Assembly (NCBI GenBank): GCA_002404095.1
Contig: DHJA01000166.1
Coordinates: 39,102 to 67,330, forward strand
Source: Planctomycetaceae bacterium UBA4732
Lineage (GTDB): Bacteria > Planctomycetota > Planctomycetia > Gemmatales > Gemmataceae
DNA length: 28,229 nucleotides
Reading direction: 5' to 3'
Positions 1 to 8,172 of the stretch are shown one piece after another. Under the pieces are notes generated by a model that ran no database searches, was not told the DNA's origin, and saw nothing but the letters and a program-made list of their open reading frames with translations. A program made the position numbers and the translations under genes. The stretch's first letter is position 1. Each line of letters starts with the position of its first letter.

Positions 1-24
1 GCGACCCGGCTCGCCAAAGCGATA

Positions 25-3000
25 TTACCTAACCTTTAACTCGTTCATCAGTGTTTGGCAGACTTCCTGTTCCGTTGGGTGCAGGCCAGCCGGCTCTAAA
101 CCAAAATCCGACCGCGCCTTTCGCAGCGTCCGCATGGCCGCATCGCGGTCGCGCGCCTTGTATTGCGCACGCGCCAGGTGGAAAAGCCGGGCCCCCGTCG
201 GCGAATCGTTGCTGGCCTCCGTGAAGTCGGCCAGGGCGGCTTCGTTGTTGCCAAGGTTCAACTGCACTAGACCGCGCGTGTCCAAAAGGTCGGCGCGGCG
301 GCCCATGCCGTTAACGGCCGCCTCCGCGTACTTCAGAGCCTCACGGCCTTGCCCCGTCTTGTCGGACAACAGCCATGCCAAATTGTTCAGCGCCACCACG
401 TTGCCTGGCTCCGCGTCAAGAACCTCGCGGTATTGCTTCTGGGCGCCCACGTAATCGCCGGACAGATCGTAAAGGTCAGCCAGCTGCATCTTAAGCACTA
501 CGAGCTTGGGGTTCTTCGCGATGGCCGCCTTCAGCCAGCCCTCCACGCGGTTGCGATTACCGTCTGCGTTCGTCAGGCCGTGCAGCAGACCCATGCAAAC
601 GCCGCCCGCCACTTGCGGCGGACATTTCTCCCAGATTTTTTCTTTGTCGCACAAGTCGAGAGCCTCGCTAAATCGCTTTTGCCGCCCCAGTGACGACACC
701 AGCATCAGTATCTCCTCCGGCTTGGCGCCGCGCCGGCCCATGTAATCGCGGAGCAGGTCCAGCGCCTTCTCGCCCTGGCCCCTGGCTTCCAACAGTCGCG
801 CCTGCATTTCCACCGTGCCGAATGCGCCTTTCGATTGTCCGCGAGCCGTCTCCAGTTTTTCCAGACGCTCAACAATCGGGGCGACCTCATCGAGTTTGGC
901 CTTATCGGACTTGGCTTGCCGCATCAAAAGCTGGCTATACTGGATCAGGAAACTCGGTTTAATCGCGCGGTCGTCCAGGGCCGCGAGCTGCTTCAGGAGT
1001 ACGGTTTCCTTCGCCTCGGCGTTGTCCGCGTCGTAGAGCAACGCCAGGACGAACCAGTCGTCGGCCTCCGACGGCTGTAAGCCTTCCAGGAGTTGGGCCG
1101 CCTTGACGCGGAACTGGCGTTGCGGTTGCGTTGCCAGCACGCGCGCCCTGGCCCGACGCATCTCGACGCTCACTTCGCGGTTGGCGGGCGGGTCGGGAAG
1201 CAGCAGGCCGTTTTCGTCCAGTTTCAGCCCCACGAGATCGAGCGCCCGCCGGAAATCGCGATAGTCGGTGCTGCTCGACAACACCATCGCTAGCCCGCGC
1301 CGCGCCCAATCCAAGTCGGCCTCGGACGTTGCCTTTATGTCTCGATTCGCCAGCTTTTCGAGCAGCGGCGTCGCCTCGCCGACGCGGCCGGCGCGCAGCC
1401 GATAGGCGGCCACGGCACGCGCCACCGTGGGGTCGTTTGGCCTGGCGTTGGCCGCGTCGTCATAGGCGGCGCCGGCTTCCTTACTCGCCAGCACTTCGTA
1501 GCACTGCGCCACGGCCAGATCGACGCGGTCCTTGGCCACTTTGACGCCTACGTCGCTCTTGATGAGACTGGCCGCTGTGCCGCTCTTCTCGTGGTTGCCG
1601 AGAAACTGGACGTAGCCCACCCAGACGGCCGCTTGTTCCGGCGCCGCTTCGGTCGCCTTGCGGTAATCGTCTTCGGCGGCGCCGTCCTGGTGCATGGCTT
1701 CATGGAAGCGCGCCCGTAAAAGGAGATCGCGAAAGTCCTTGGTTCCTTCGGCGACTGCGGCGTCCACCGTCGCCCGCGCTTTTTCCGGGTGGTCCATGTT
1801 CAAATTCAGCTCCACGCCAGCGGCGAGACGGCCCAAGGGAGAATTGACCAACAGCGATTGCCGCAACTGGCCCAGGTAGCCGTCGGCCTCGACGTAGCGT
1901 TGCCGTTGGCTCAGCGCCTCGACCAACCGCTGGATGACGGAAGTGCCGACGCGCCCTTGTTCCAGATGGACCGCCGCCTTGAGGTGAATGATTGTGCCTT
2001 CGGGATCGCCGCCCAACTCTGCCACGTCGGCGCGCGCCAGTTCCAACGCCGCCCAGTTCGGTTGTAGGTTGGCCGCGCGGTCTAGCGCGCGCCAGGCCTC
2101 ATCCAGGTGGTCCTTGGCGTCCTTTGGGTTCTTCCTGGCCAGATAGAGGAACCGTAGCGATTGTCCCAACCCATAAAACGCCCCGGCCCCACCTTCTACT
2201 TCGTGGATCTCCGCAAGCACTTTATCGATTGCTGGGCCGTCGTCGCGTTTGACGGCGAGGTCGAACAGCGTGAGCCGCAAGCGAAGGTCGTTGCGATGGC
2301 CGGGCGTCCGCGCCAGTTCCTCCAACAGCGTCGTCGCCTCGGAAGAACGGCCAGCGCGCATCTGCGCCCCGGCCAGTCCCGAAAGTAGCTTCTCTTGATC
2401 GTCCGCGCTGAAGCCGCCTCGGTCTTTCTTCACCAGATCGTCAAGGGCGGCGAGCTTTTCCTCCGTGGGGTCGGCCGCCAGGTGCAGGGCGCGGCTGACG
2501 CGCAGTTCCACGCAGTCGTGCAGCGCCGCCTCGGCTTCGTCGAGTATTTCGAGCGCTTTAGACTCTTGTTTGCGGCGCCCGCCGAGGTCCGCCAGCGCCG
2601 TCCAGAACTCCACCCGGTCGGGGTGGGCCGCCCGGCCGTCTTTCAGCAATTTCTCGGCTAAATCCATCTTGTCCTGAATGGCCAGGATTTCCGCGCGGAG
2701 CAGCGCCGGCTGCACGGACTCTTTTGCGTCTTTGGCGATGGTCAACGCCGCGCGATCGATGGCGTCGTTTGCCGCGCTCCAGTCTCGTTTGTCCTGTTGC
2801 AGTTGATGCAGCACTTCGAGGCGCGCCACTTCCAGCCACGTTTTGCCTGGATTTTGGCTGGTTTCCGCCGCTTTGCGGAGGTTGCCAAGGGCGTCATCGA
2901 CTCGGCCCAGAAGGCGTTGCGCCTGACCCAACCCCAGGTGCGCCTGTGGCAGGTTGTTGTCCCATTCGAGAGCACGTTGGAACGCCGCCGCCGCCTGGGC

Positions 3001-4251
3001 CGGCTCTTCAAGCGCCTCGAAACACTGCCCCAAATACAGGTCGATTTGACCGATCAGATCGCGGTGGGCCTGTTGCGCCGCCAACGCCGGTCGCGTCCGT
3101 TCCAGAAGCGCCGCCGCCCGCGCCCATTCCTTTTTGTGGACGAGGAGCCAGCCGTCGAGATAGTCGGCCGCCGCCGGCTGGCCGCGCGTCTTGCGGATAC
3201 GCGCGATCGTTTGTTCTACCTCCGCCATCTTATTTTCGTCGGTGGACAGCTTCGCGTCGCTGAGCAGAAGCGTTGCCAAATGCCAGAGCAGATTGAACTC
3301 GGCCATGTCGGACGAGCCGTGGTAGCCTTGCGTCGTTTGCAGCTTCACGCCTTGCTGGAGGTAGTCGTAGGCCTTGTCCCGGTGCTGTTGGATCACTTCG
3401 CTGTCCGCCTTGGCGACCAGCACGTCCACGTCCTCCGGCGCCTGACTGAGCGCCACGTCCACGTCCTCGGCCGCCGCCTTTTCGACGGCGATTTTCCCCG
3501 GCTCTTTCATGCCGCGCAAGTCCAGCAGGCTGAATTCGCGGCGATAGCTCCAGCGTGCGAGGTGCGCTTTGGAAGAAGTCGGATTGTTGGCTACGAGGGC
3601 GTCGATGGTCTGGTCCGCCTCGACGCGGTTCTTGTCGCGTTGTTCAAGCGGAACGTCCTGCTGGGCGCGAAGCAAATAGGCCAGCCGCGTGTAGTTTTCC
3701 TCTGCCGACGGTGAATCCTTCACGGCGCGACGGCAATAGCTGATCGACTCGGCCGGTTTCTTTTCGGCGTCCAGGAGCCGGCCCCAATAGCCTTCCAGCT
3801 CGCCGCGATCAGCCGCATCAGAGCCATCGGTCGTGACGTTTTTCGCCAAGGATTCCAGATTCTGACGCGCGGTGCTGTATTCGCCAATTTCCAGTGCCGT
3901 CTTCACCAGCAGACGCTGAACGTCCGGGCGGTTGGAGTCGCGCGCCAAAACTTTATTGAGGACGAAAAACGCCTGACGGCGCGCCGGCAAGGAGGCGGCG
4001 AAGTAGTCTCCGGCCAGGGTGCGGCCCAGGTGGACCTGCTCCTCGGTGTCTTGGGGCGCGAACTCCAGATAGCGCTCCAGATAGCCCTTCATCTGGTCGA
4101 TCTTTCCCACTTCTTCGGCGCGGCGGGCCTGCCAGAGCAGGGCGGCCGCAATCCGCTTGTACTGAAAAGTATGCAGCCCCCAGACCGAGCCGGCGGTCGC
4201 GGCGGCGCCAATCACGAGGACGAGGAACAGTTTGACGTTGAGCTTTCGCAT
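25..4251 (-). CDS. Large membrane-anchored tetratricopeptide-repeat protein
   Basis: This 1408-residue protein of unknown specific function probably acts as an envelope scaffold. The ATG at 4251 (MRKLNVKLF) puts a hydrophobic segment at about residues 7-25, followed by Gln/Arg/Lys-rich sequence, as in an N-terminal membrane anchor with the rest exported. Nearly all of the remainder is helical TPR sequence. Recognisable units include the A-x-x-x-F-x-x-A-L pattern near QAAAAFQRALEWDNNLPQAH and, near the C-terminus, YREVLDAEPGNVVALNNLAW and TRGLVQLNLGNNEAALADF. The frame stays open upstream to 4419 and there is another ATG at 4266, but neither has a Shine-Dalgarno and the extension is Arg/Pro-rich shadow-like sequence. 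The stop is TAA at 25-27. The PEP-CTERM gene lies upstream on the same strand, 319 bp away. A link to PEP-CTERM export (compare PrsT-type TPR proteins) is only a guess. Confidence 0.88.
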   Translation of the reverse strand: MRKLNVKLFLVLVIGAAATAGSVWGLHTFQYKRIAAALLWQARRAEEVGKIDQMKGYLERYLEFAPQDTEEQVHLGRTLAGDYFAASLPARRQAFFVLNKVLARDSNRPDVQRLLVKTALEIGEYSTARQNLESLAKNVTTDGSDAADRGELEGYWGRLLDAEKKPAESISYCRRAVKDSPSAEENYTRLAYLLRAQQDVPLEQRDKNRVEADQTIDALVANNPTSSKAHLARWSYRREFSLLDLRGMKEPGKIAVEKAAAEDVDVALSQAPEDVDVLVAKADSEVIQQHRDKAYDYLQQGVKLQTTQGYHGSSDMAEFNLLWHLATLLLSDAKLSTDENKMAEVEQTIARIRKTRGQPAAADYLDGWLLVHKKEWARAAALLERTRPALAAQQAHRDLIGQIDLYLGQCFEALEEPAQAAAAFQRALEWDNNLPQAHLGLGQAQRLLGRVDDALGNLRKAAETSQNPGKTWLEVARLEVLHQLQQDKRDWSAANDAIDRAALTIAKDAKESVQPALLRAEILAIQDKMDLAEKLLKDGRAAHPDRVEFWTALADLGGRRKQESKALEILDEAEAALHDCVELRVSRALHLAADPTEEKLAALDDLVKKDRGGFSADDQEKLLSGLAGAQMRAGRSSEATTLLEELARTPGHRNDLRLRLTLFDLAVKRDDGPAIDKVLAEIHEVEGGAGAFYGLGQSLRFLYLARKNPKDAKDHLDEAWRALDRAANLQPNWAALELARADVAELGGDPEGTIIHLKAAVHLEQGRVGTSVIQRLVEALSQRQRYVEADGYLGQLRQSLLVNSPLGRLAAGVELNLNMDHPEKARATVDAAVAEGTKDFRDLLLRARFHEAMHQDGAAEDDYRKATEAAPEQAAVWVGYVQFLGNHEKSGTAASLIKSDVGVKVAKDRVDLAVAQCYEVLASKEAGAAYDDAANARPNDPTVARAVAAYRLRAGRVGEATPLLEKLANRDIKATSEADLDWARRGLAMVLSSSTDYRDFRRALDLVGLKLDENGLLLPDPPANREVSVEMRRARARVLATQPQRQFRVKAAQLLEGLQPSEADDWFVLALLYDADNAEAKETVLLKQLAALDDRAIKPSFLIQYSQLLMRQAKSDKAKLDEVAPIVERLEKLETARGQSKGAFGTVEMQARLLEARGQGEKALDLLRDYMGRRGAKPEEILMLVSSLGRQKRFSEALDLCDKEKIWEKCPPQVAGGVCMGLLHGLTNADGNRNRVEGWLKAAIAKNPKLVVLKMQLADLYDLSGDYVGAQKQYREVLDAEPGNVVALNNLAWLLSDKTGQGREALKYAEAAVNGMGRRADLLDTRGLVQLNLGNNEAALADFTEASNDSPTGARLFHLARAQYKARDRDAAMRTLRKARSDFGLEPAGLHPTEQEVCQTLMNELKVR

Positions 4252-4570
4252 CAGTGGATGTTCCATCGGTTGCGACCGCCGGAAGGAGAGTTGGCGGCCG
4301 GGGAATAAGAAAAGTCCGATTGTGAGGCGGAAGGCGCGGGCAGGCTTGGGCCGGCCGGATGGGAAGGCGTTAGGCGCTGCAAACGATGCAAAGCGGCGGA
4401 GTTCATCGGCGTCGGCCAATCCTTGGTGCGTGGGCGCTGCGGCGAAACTTCGTCTATCTCACGGGGCCGCCGCCCGGAGGTACGTCTTTGTACGTCCGAA
4501 CGGGGTCGCCCATGAATCAACACGCGAACTGGGTCGTCTGCGGGTTGAGGAGTGTTGCGAGTCGGCCGTA
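4252..4570. other. Gene-free stretch between the TPR and PEP-CTERM genes
   Basis: These 319 bp hold no supported gene. Part is an in-frame but poorly coding extension of the TPR gene. A short direct repeat of GTACGTC lies near 4480-4500. I see no convincing terminator for the PEP-CTERM gene. A promoter for the TPR gene should lie here, but no good -35/-10 pair is visible. Confidence 0.5.
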
Positions 4571-5263
4571 TTAGAACGCGGCCTTCAGCAGTTCGGCCTT
4601 GCGACGGCGGGCGCGAAGGACGACGCCGCCGAGGAACGACAGGCCGAGGCAGCCCAGCACCATGCTCGACGGTTCCGGCGCTTGGCCGGTGCCGGGGCCG
4701 GGGCCGCCGACAATCGCCGGCGTGGGGTCGATGTGAAAGGAGATGCTGCCGACGTTGTGCTGCGCCTCCGGGCCGGGGGCCGCGAAGCCGTTGTACGACA
4801 CGAGGTACTGCTCGCCGCCGAACGTGACCGAGCCGAACGTCTGGCCGGCGTGCGTCCCCGAATCGTCGGTCGAGCCGGTGATGGAGGTTGTGAGGTTGGA
4901 ACTGTCGTGGGTCAGTTGGCCCGTCAACAAACCCGTGAAGGTGACGGTGCCGCTGCCGCCGTTGCCGTCGCTCACCGTGACAGCCAGCGTGTAGTTGCTG
5001 CCGGCGCCCGGGGTCGCAATCACGTCGGGAGCGTTGGACGGCGCCGCGCTGAACACCGTGACGTTGGTGGCCGCGGTGTCGGTTGCGATGTTGGTCGTGA
5101 CGGCGGCCTCGTTGGTGAGGGTGACGCCGCCGTTGCCGGCCGTGATGCCGACAGGGTTAGCCGCCCAGTTGTAGGTGTAGCTAAACGGGGTGGCCTGCGA
5201 CTGCGCGGTCGCCGTCAGCGCCAGGGCGAGGGCTGCGGTGAACAGAGATAGGGAACGTTTCAT
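4571..5263 (-). CDS. PEP-CTERM sorting domain-containing surface protein
   Basis: This 230-residue secreted protein has an N-terminal signal peptide (MKRSLSLFTAALALALTATA, then QSQA) and a C-terminal PEP-CTERM tripartite signal. The signal consists of a PEPSS motif about 30 residues from the end, a hydrophobic Leu/Gly/Val stretch and an RARRRK basic cluster. In this family the tail is recognised by an exosortase, which cleaves and anchors or releases the protein. The body is rich in Thr, Ser, Asn and Gly and looks like extracellular beta-sandwich sequence, with no catalytic motif. The ATG at 5263 was preferred over 5287 because GGAAAGGA lies 9 nt upstream of it and the signal peptide then starts correctly. 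A sigma70-like promoter lies about 180 bp upstream. No exosortase gene is in this window. The ligand or role is unknown. Confidence 0.87.
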   Translation of the reverse strand: MKRSLSLFTAALALALTATAQSQATPFSYTYNWAANPVGITAGNGGVTLTNEAAVTTNIATDTAATNVTVFSAAPSNAPDVIATPGAGSNYTLAVTVSDGNGGSGTVTFTGLLTGQLTHDSSNLTTSITGSTDDSGTHAGQTFGSVTFGGEQYLVSYNGFAAPGPEAQHNVGSISFHIDPTPAIVGGPGPGTGQAPEPSSMVLGCLGLSFLGGVVLRARRRKAELLKAAF

Positions 5264-5655
5264 TTGCGTGGGTCCTTTCCGATCCATGGTTTCGACCTCA
5301 TCGACAGAGAGCGGGCGAATGCTTGCGTCCCTTCAAGGCTGTGAATCAGAGCGAAAAAAGGTTCCGAACGAACTGGCCTCCTCTGCTTGAAGGAAACGAG
5401 CGACGGCCTACAACGCCCAACTTCCTTTGCGGGCTGGGGGGTACTCTAAAGCAGACCGGATTTCGTGTCAAGCAGAGCGTGGCCCCTGTCGAGGGTACGG
5501 GAACGATTATTTTGGCTGCCAGAATGGCAAATCGGTGTTTGTTCAGGTTCCGCGGCGGCAAACGACAAGCTCTGGGCGAAATGCGAAAGGAAGGCGGAAG
5601 CCTTCTCGCCCCTAGGCCACGAACGGTTTGTTTTTTGGTGCGGGATGCCCCGTCT
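5264..5655. other. Gene-free stretch between the PEP-CTERM and GNAT genes
   Basis: These 392 bp contain no supported gene. They hold the PEP-CTERM ribosome binding site, its long 5' leader and the promoter at 5443-5471. The 5472-5655 part, downstream of the GNAT stop, shows no clear terminator hairpin. Open frames here have no start signal or family resemblance. Confidence 0.5.
5443..5471 (-). promoter_or_regulatory. Sigma70-like promoter for the PEP-CTERM gene
   Basis: On the minus strand TTGACA (5471-5466) is followed after exactly 17 bp by TAGAGT (5448-5443), which matches the -10 consensus at four of six positions. Transcription would start near 5436 and give a leader of about 170 nt before the PEP-CTERM start at 5263. 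It resembles the RHS promoter at 19072-19100. Confidence 0.5.
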
Positions 5656-6606
5656 TTACGCTTCGAGCCGGAAGCGGCGTCCACGGTCCACCTGCGTGAA
5701 GCCAAGACCGCGAATCAGGTTGACGGCCGCGATGTTCGTCTCGGCGGCCTGGATCTCGGCCACGGTGAAGAATTGTTCATGCACATGGCGCAGGATCTGG
5801 GCCAACAAAAACCTGGCCAACCCCTTGCGGCGAGCGTCCGTCACCACCTCCAACTCGGCCAAGCCAACGGCGTGTTCGTTCCAAGCGGGGCTGTAGGTTT
5901 CCATCTCCCACAACGAGGCGCGGGCCGCCCACTTTCCAGTCGCCTTGTCCGTCAGCCGATAGTCATGCAATTCCAGAGGGCCGAACACGCATTCTTGCCA
6001 CCACGTCGTCTCCTTGCGCGGGCCGACCGTGATCTCGTAGCGCTGCCGGTAGGCCGCGAAGCGTCCGTCGGTCACGACCGGCGGCCGGTCTAGCGGGCGC
6101 TGGAAAACCAGCTTCCCCTCTTGGGCAAAGTAGCCGCGGCGCTCGAAGAACGGGCCTGCCGCCGTATCGCTGTCGAGAAAGCCCGGCGATTGGCTGCCGC
6201 CGTACAGTCCGAAGGTGAACGGGTTCAACGGCGCCATCGGCCCGGCGTACAGCGTCGTGGCGCCGCGCCGGCGGAGGTAGGCCTCGGCCCGCGCGGTCAA
6301 CGCGGCGCCCACGCCCTGCTTGCGATGCGACGGAATGACGCCGAGGGCGCTGAGGACGCCGGCCGTCGTATCGAGACCGCTGCCGTCCCCGTTCGGGCCG
6401 AAGCCGGCGAGGGCGAAGCCAACGAGTTGATCGCCATCGGCCGCGACGATTAGCCCCTCGGGGTCGAAATACGCCTTGGCGAAAAGGAAGTATTCCAAGA
6501 GAGTGGCCGAGCGAAGGACGACGGCGCCGCGGCCGGTGAAGCTTTCGTTCCAGACGTTCACCAAGCCGGGGGGGTCGGTGTTGCAAAACGAGCGGTAGTG
6601 AATCAC
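5656..6606 (-). CDS. Protein with two GNAT N-acetyltransferase domains
   Basis: This is a predicted acetyl-CoA-dependent acetyltransferase of 316 residues with tandem GNAT folds, substrate unknown. The N-terminal domain shows the acetyl-CoA loop as GVIPSHRKQGVGAALTARAE, preceded by the beta strands LIVAADGDQLVGFALAGF. The C-terminal domain has VVTDARRKGLARFLLAQIL and ends in ETNIAAVNLIRGLGFTQVDR, the usual N-x-x-A-x-x-L-Y/I-x-x-x-GF pattern. I chose the GTG at 6606, giving VIHYRSFCNTDPPGL, because AGGGG lies 9 nt upstream and the family begins near this point. The frame remains open to an ATG at 6675, which would add 23 unlikely residues. Two-domain GNATs include mycothiol synthase-like enzymes, but nothing here supports that substrate. 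The gene shares its strand with the PEP-CTERM gene. Confidence 0.85.
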   Translation of the reverse strand: MIHYRSFCNTDPPGLVNVWNESFTGRGAVVLRSATLLEYFLFAKAYFDPEGLIVAADGDQLVGFALAGFGPNGDGSGLDTTAGVLSALGVIPSHRKQGVGAALTARAEAYLRRRGATTLYAGPMAPLNPFTFGLYGGSQSPGFLDSDTAAGPFFERRGYFAQEGKLVFQRPLDRPPVVTDGRFAAYRQRYEITVGPRKETTWWQECVFGPLELHDYRLTDKATGKWAARASLWEMETYSPAWNEHAVGLAELEVVTDARRKGLARFLLAQILRHVHEQFFTVAEIQAAETNIAAVNLIRGLGFTQVDRGRRFRLEA

Positions 6607-6731
6607 AAGATGAAGCCCCTGCACGCCGGGCGGTACGCTCGGCGCATGGTGAAATGATAAGAGGCGGGCACACATCCCGCAAGTTGGCGCCCCGTTTGAC
6701 TGGTCAGCCCGGCGCCGGCGCGGTACAGTCC

Positions 6732-6792
6732 GTTTAGCCGCGACCCGAAGGGGAGCGCGGCGCCCGCGCTCCCCTTCGGGTCGCGGCTAAAC
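6732..6792. repeat. Perfect 29-bp inverted repeat (REP-like palindrome)
   Basis: Arm 6732-6760 is exactly reverse-complementary to 6764-6792, with only a 3-nt spacer, CGC. The arm reads GTTTAGCCGCGACCCGAAGG and continues GGAGCGCGG. It lies between the divergent GNAT and PQQ-propeller genes, so it is not placed as a simple terminator. There is no T-run. It may be a mobile or REP-like palindrome, or a cruciform-forming site. Confidence 0.85.
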
Positions 6793-6817
6793 AGGCGCCA
6801 CCCGTTGGAGACTCCCC

Positions 6818-8059
6818 ATGACTGGATTACGAATACCACAAACGCTATGCCTATTGCTCGCGGCAGTTGCCGTCCCGCTCTGCACGGCCGCGGATTGGCC
6901 GCAGTTCCTCGGCCCAACGCGCAACGGCGTCTCGACCGAGACCGGCCTCAAGGCGACGTGGCCAGAGAAAGGGCCGCCGGTTATCTGGGAAAAAAACGTC
7001 GGCGATGGCTTCAGCGGTCCCGTGGTCGTCGGCGATCGGGTGATCCTCTTCCACCGCGTTGGCGATGAGGAGGTCGTCGAGTGCCTGAGCGCCGCCGACG
7101 GCGTGACGAAGTGGAAAACAGGCTATCCGACGCATTACCAGGACGCGCTCGGCAAAGGCGACGGCCCGCGTTCGACGCCGCTGGTCGCCGACGGCCGCGT
7201 CTACACCCTCGGCGCGGACGGCGTTTTGCAGTGCCTGAAGCTAGAGGACGGCGACAAGGTATGGCGCCGGGCGCTGCACGAGGACTACGAAGTCGCCAAG
7301 AGCTATTTCGGCGTCGGAACGTCGCCGATGTTGATGGACGGCCGGCTGTTGGTGAACATCGGCGGTAAGGGCGGCGCCGGCATCGTGGCTTTCAACAAGG
7401 ACGACGGCAAGGAAGTCTGGAAAGCCGACGACCACGACGCCAGCTATTCGTCGCCGGTAAGCGCCGACGTTGGCGGCCGTCAGCGAGCCGTGTTCCTTAC
7501 GCGCGAGGGGTTGATCGCGCTCGATCCCGCCAATGGCGCGGTCCAATATAGCAAACATTGGCGGTCGCGTATGGAGGCTTCCGTGAACGCGGCGACGCCG
7601 TTAGTTGTGGACGGACGGATCTTCCTGACGGCGTGTTACGGAACCGGAGCGGTGCTGTTACAGCCGACGAAGGAAGGTCTTGAAGAAGTGTGGAAGAGCA
7701 ACGAGGTGCTGTCGTGTCACTACGGAACGCCGGTCTATCACGAAGGCTATCTGTACGGCTTCGACGGCCGGCAAGAGGAAACCGCCCGTTTGCGTTGCGT
7801 TGCGTTGAAGAGCGGCAAAGTACAATGGACCGCCGAGAGCTTCGGCTGCGGCTCAATGATCGTCGCGGACGGCAAACTTATTATCCTGACCGAGAACGGC
7901 GATCTGGTGTTGGCGAATGCGAGCAAGGAAAAGTACGAGGAGTTGGCGCGCGCGGCGGTGCTGACGAATCGGCCGTGCCGGGCGCCGATCGCGCTGGCCG
8001 ACGGCCGGCTGTATGGCCGAGACGGGCGAAAGCTGGTTTGCTGGGATTTGAAGAAATAA
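6818..8059 (+). CDS. Secreted PQQ-like beta-propeller repeat protein
   Basis: This 413-residue protein has a signal peptide (hydrophobic LCLLLAAVAVPLCTA) followed by ADWPQFLGPTRNGVS, the characteristic start of planctomycete PQQ-binding-like beta-propellers. Blades are visible as repeated motifs such as DGVLQCLKLEDGDKVWRRAL, GIVAFNKDDGKEVWKADD, RCVALKSGKVQWTAESFGCG and ILTENGDLVLANASKE. The pattern L-x-x-x-[DS]-G-K-x-x-W is typical of the fold, which is shared with BamB and quinoprotein dehydrogenases. No Ca/PQQ catalytic residues of alcohol dehydrogenases are apparent, so an enzymatic role is not supported; a periplasmic binding or scaffold role is likely. The ATG at 6818 has GGAG 7 nt upstream. 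The palindrome at 6732-6792 lies in the promoter region, and a terminator-like palindrome follows the stop. Confidence 0.9.
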   Translation: MTGLRIPQTLCLLLAAVAVPLCTAADWPQFLGPTRNGVSTETGLKATWPEKGPPVIWEKNVGDGFSGPVVVGDRVILFHRVGDEEVVECLSAADGVTKWKTGYPTHYQDALGKGDGPRSTPLVADGRVYTLGADGVLQCLKLEDGDKVWRRALHEDYEVAKSYFGVGTSPMLMDGRLLVNIGGKGGAGIVAFNKDDGKEVWKADDHDASYSSPVSADVGGRQRAVFLTREGLIALDPANGAVQYSKHWRSRMEASVNAATPLVVDGRIFLTACYGTGAVLLQPTKEGLEEVWKSNEVLSCHYGTPVYHEGYLYGFDGRQEETARLRCVALKSGKVQWTAESFGCGSMIVADGKLIILTENGDLVLANASKEKYEELARAAVLTNRPCRAPIALADGRLYGRDGRKLVCWDLKK

Positions 8060-8077
8060 AGAGCCAATAACTTTACG

Positions 8078-8167
8078 GGCGAACGGCCGGCGTAAGCCGG
8101 CTGGTACGTCACTCTATCGCTGACTTGGTGATGTACCAGCCGGCTTACACCGGCCGTTCGCCTTTTT
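8078..8167. terminator. Long imperfect palindrome with T-run between convergent genes
   Basis: Arm 8078-8107 pairs with 8133-8162 over 30 positions with a single mismatch that can form G:U. The loop is 25 nt. On the plus strand the stem is followed by TTTTT at 8163-8167. It sits between the stops of the PQQ-propeller gene (8059) and the minus-strand gene (8173) and could terminate both. The arm sequence GGCGAACGGCCGGCGTAAGC followed by CGGCTGGTAC looks like a dispersed REP-type element. Confidence 0.75.
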
Positions 8168-8172
8168 CTCTT

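Noticed and set aside
2797..3714. 305-residue plus-strand ORF opposite the TPR gene
   Set aside because: Shadow frame; the TPR repeats on the minus strand run uninterrupted through it.
4232..5251. 339-residue plus-strand ORF opposite the PEP-CTERM gene
   Set aside because: Arg/Gly/Ala-rich shadow with no family motif; the minus strand has a signal peptide, PEP-CTERM tail, promoter and ribosome site.
6818..8059. Quinoprotein alcohol dehydrogenase
   Set aside because: Beta-propeller blades are present, but the length is short and the catalytic Asp/Ca-site pattern was not seen; a BamB-like non-enzymatic propeller is safer.
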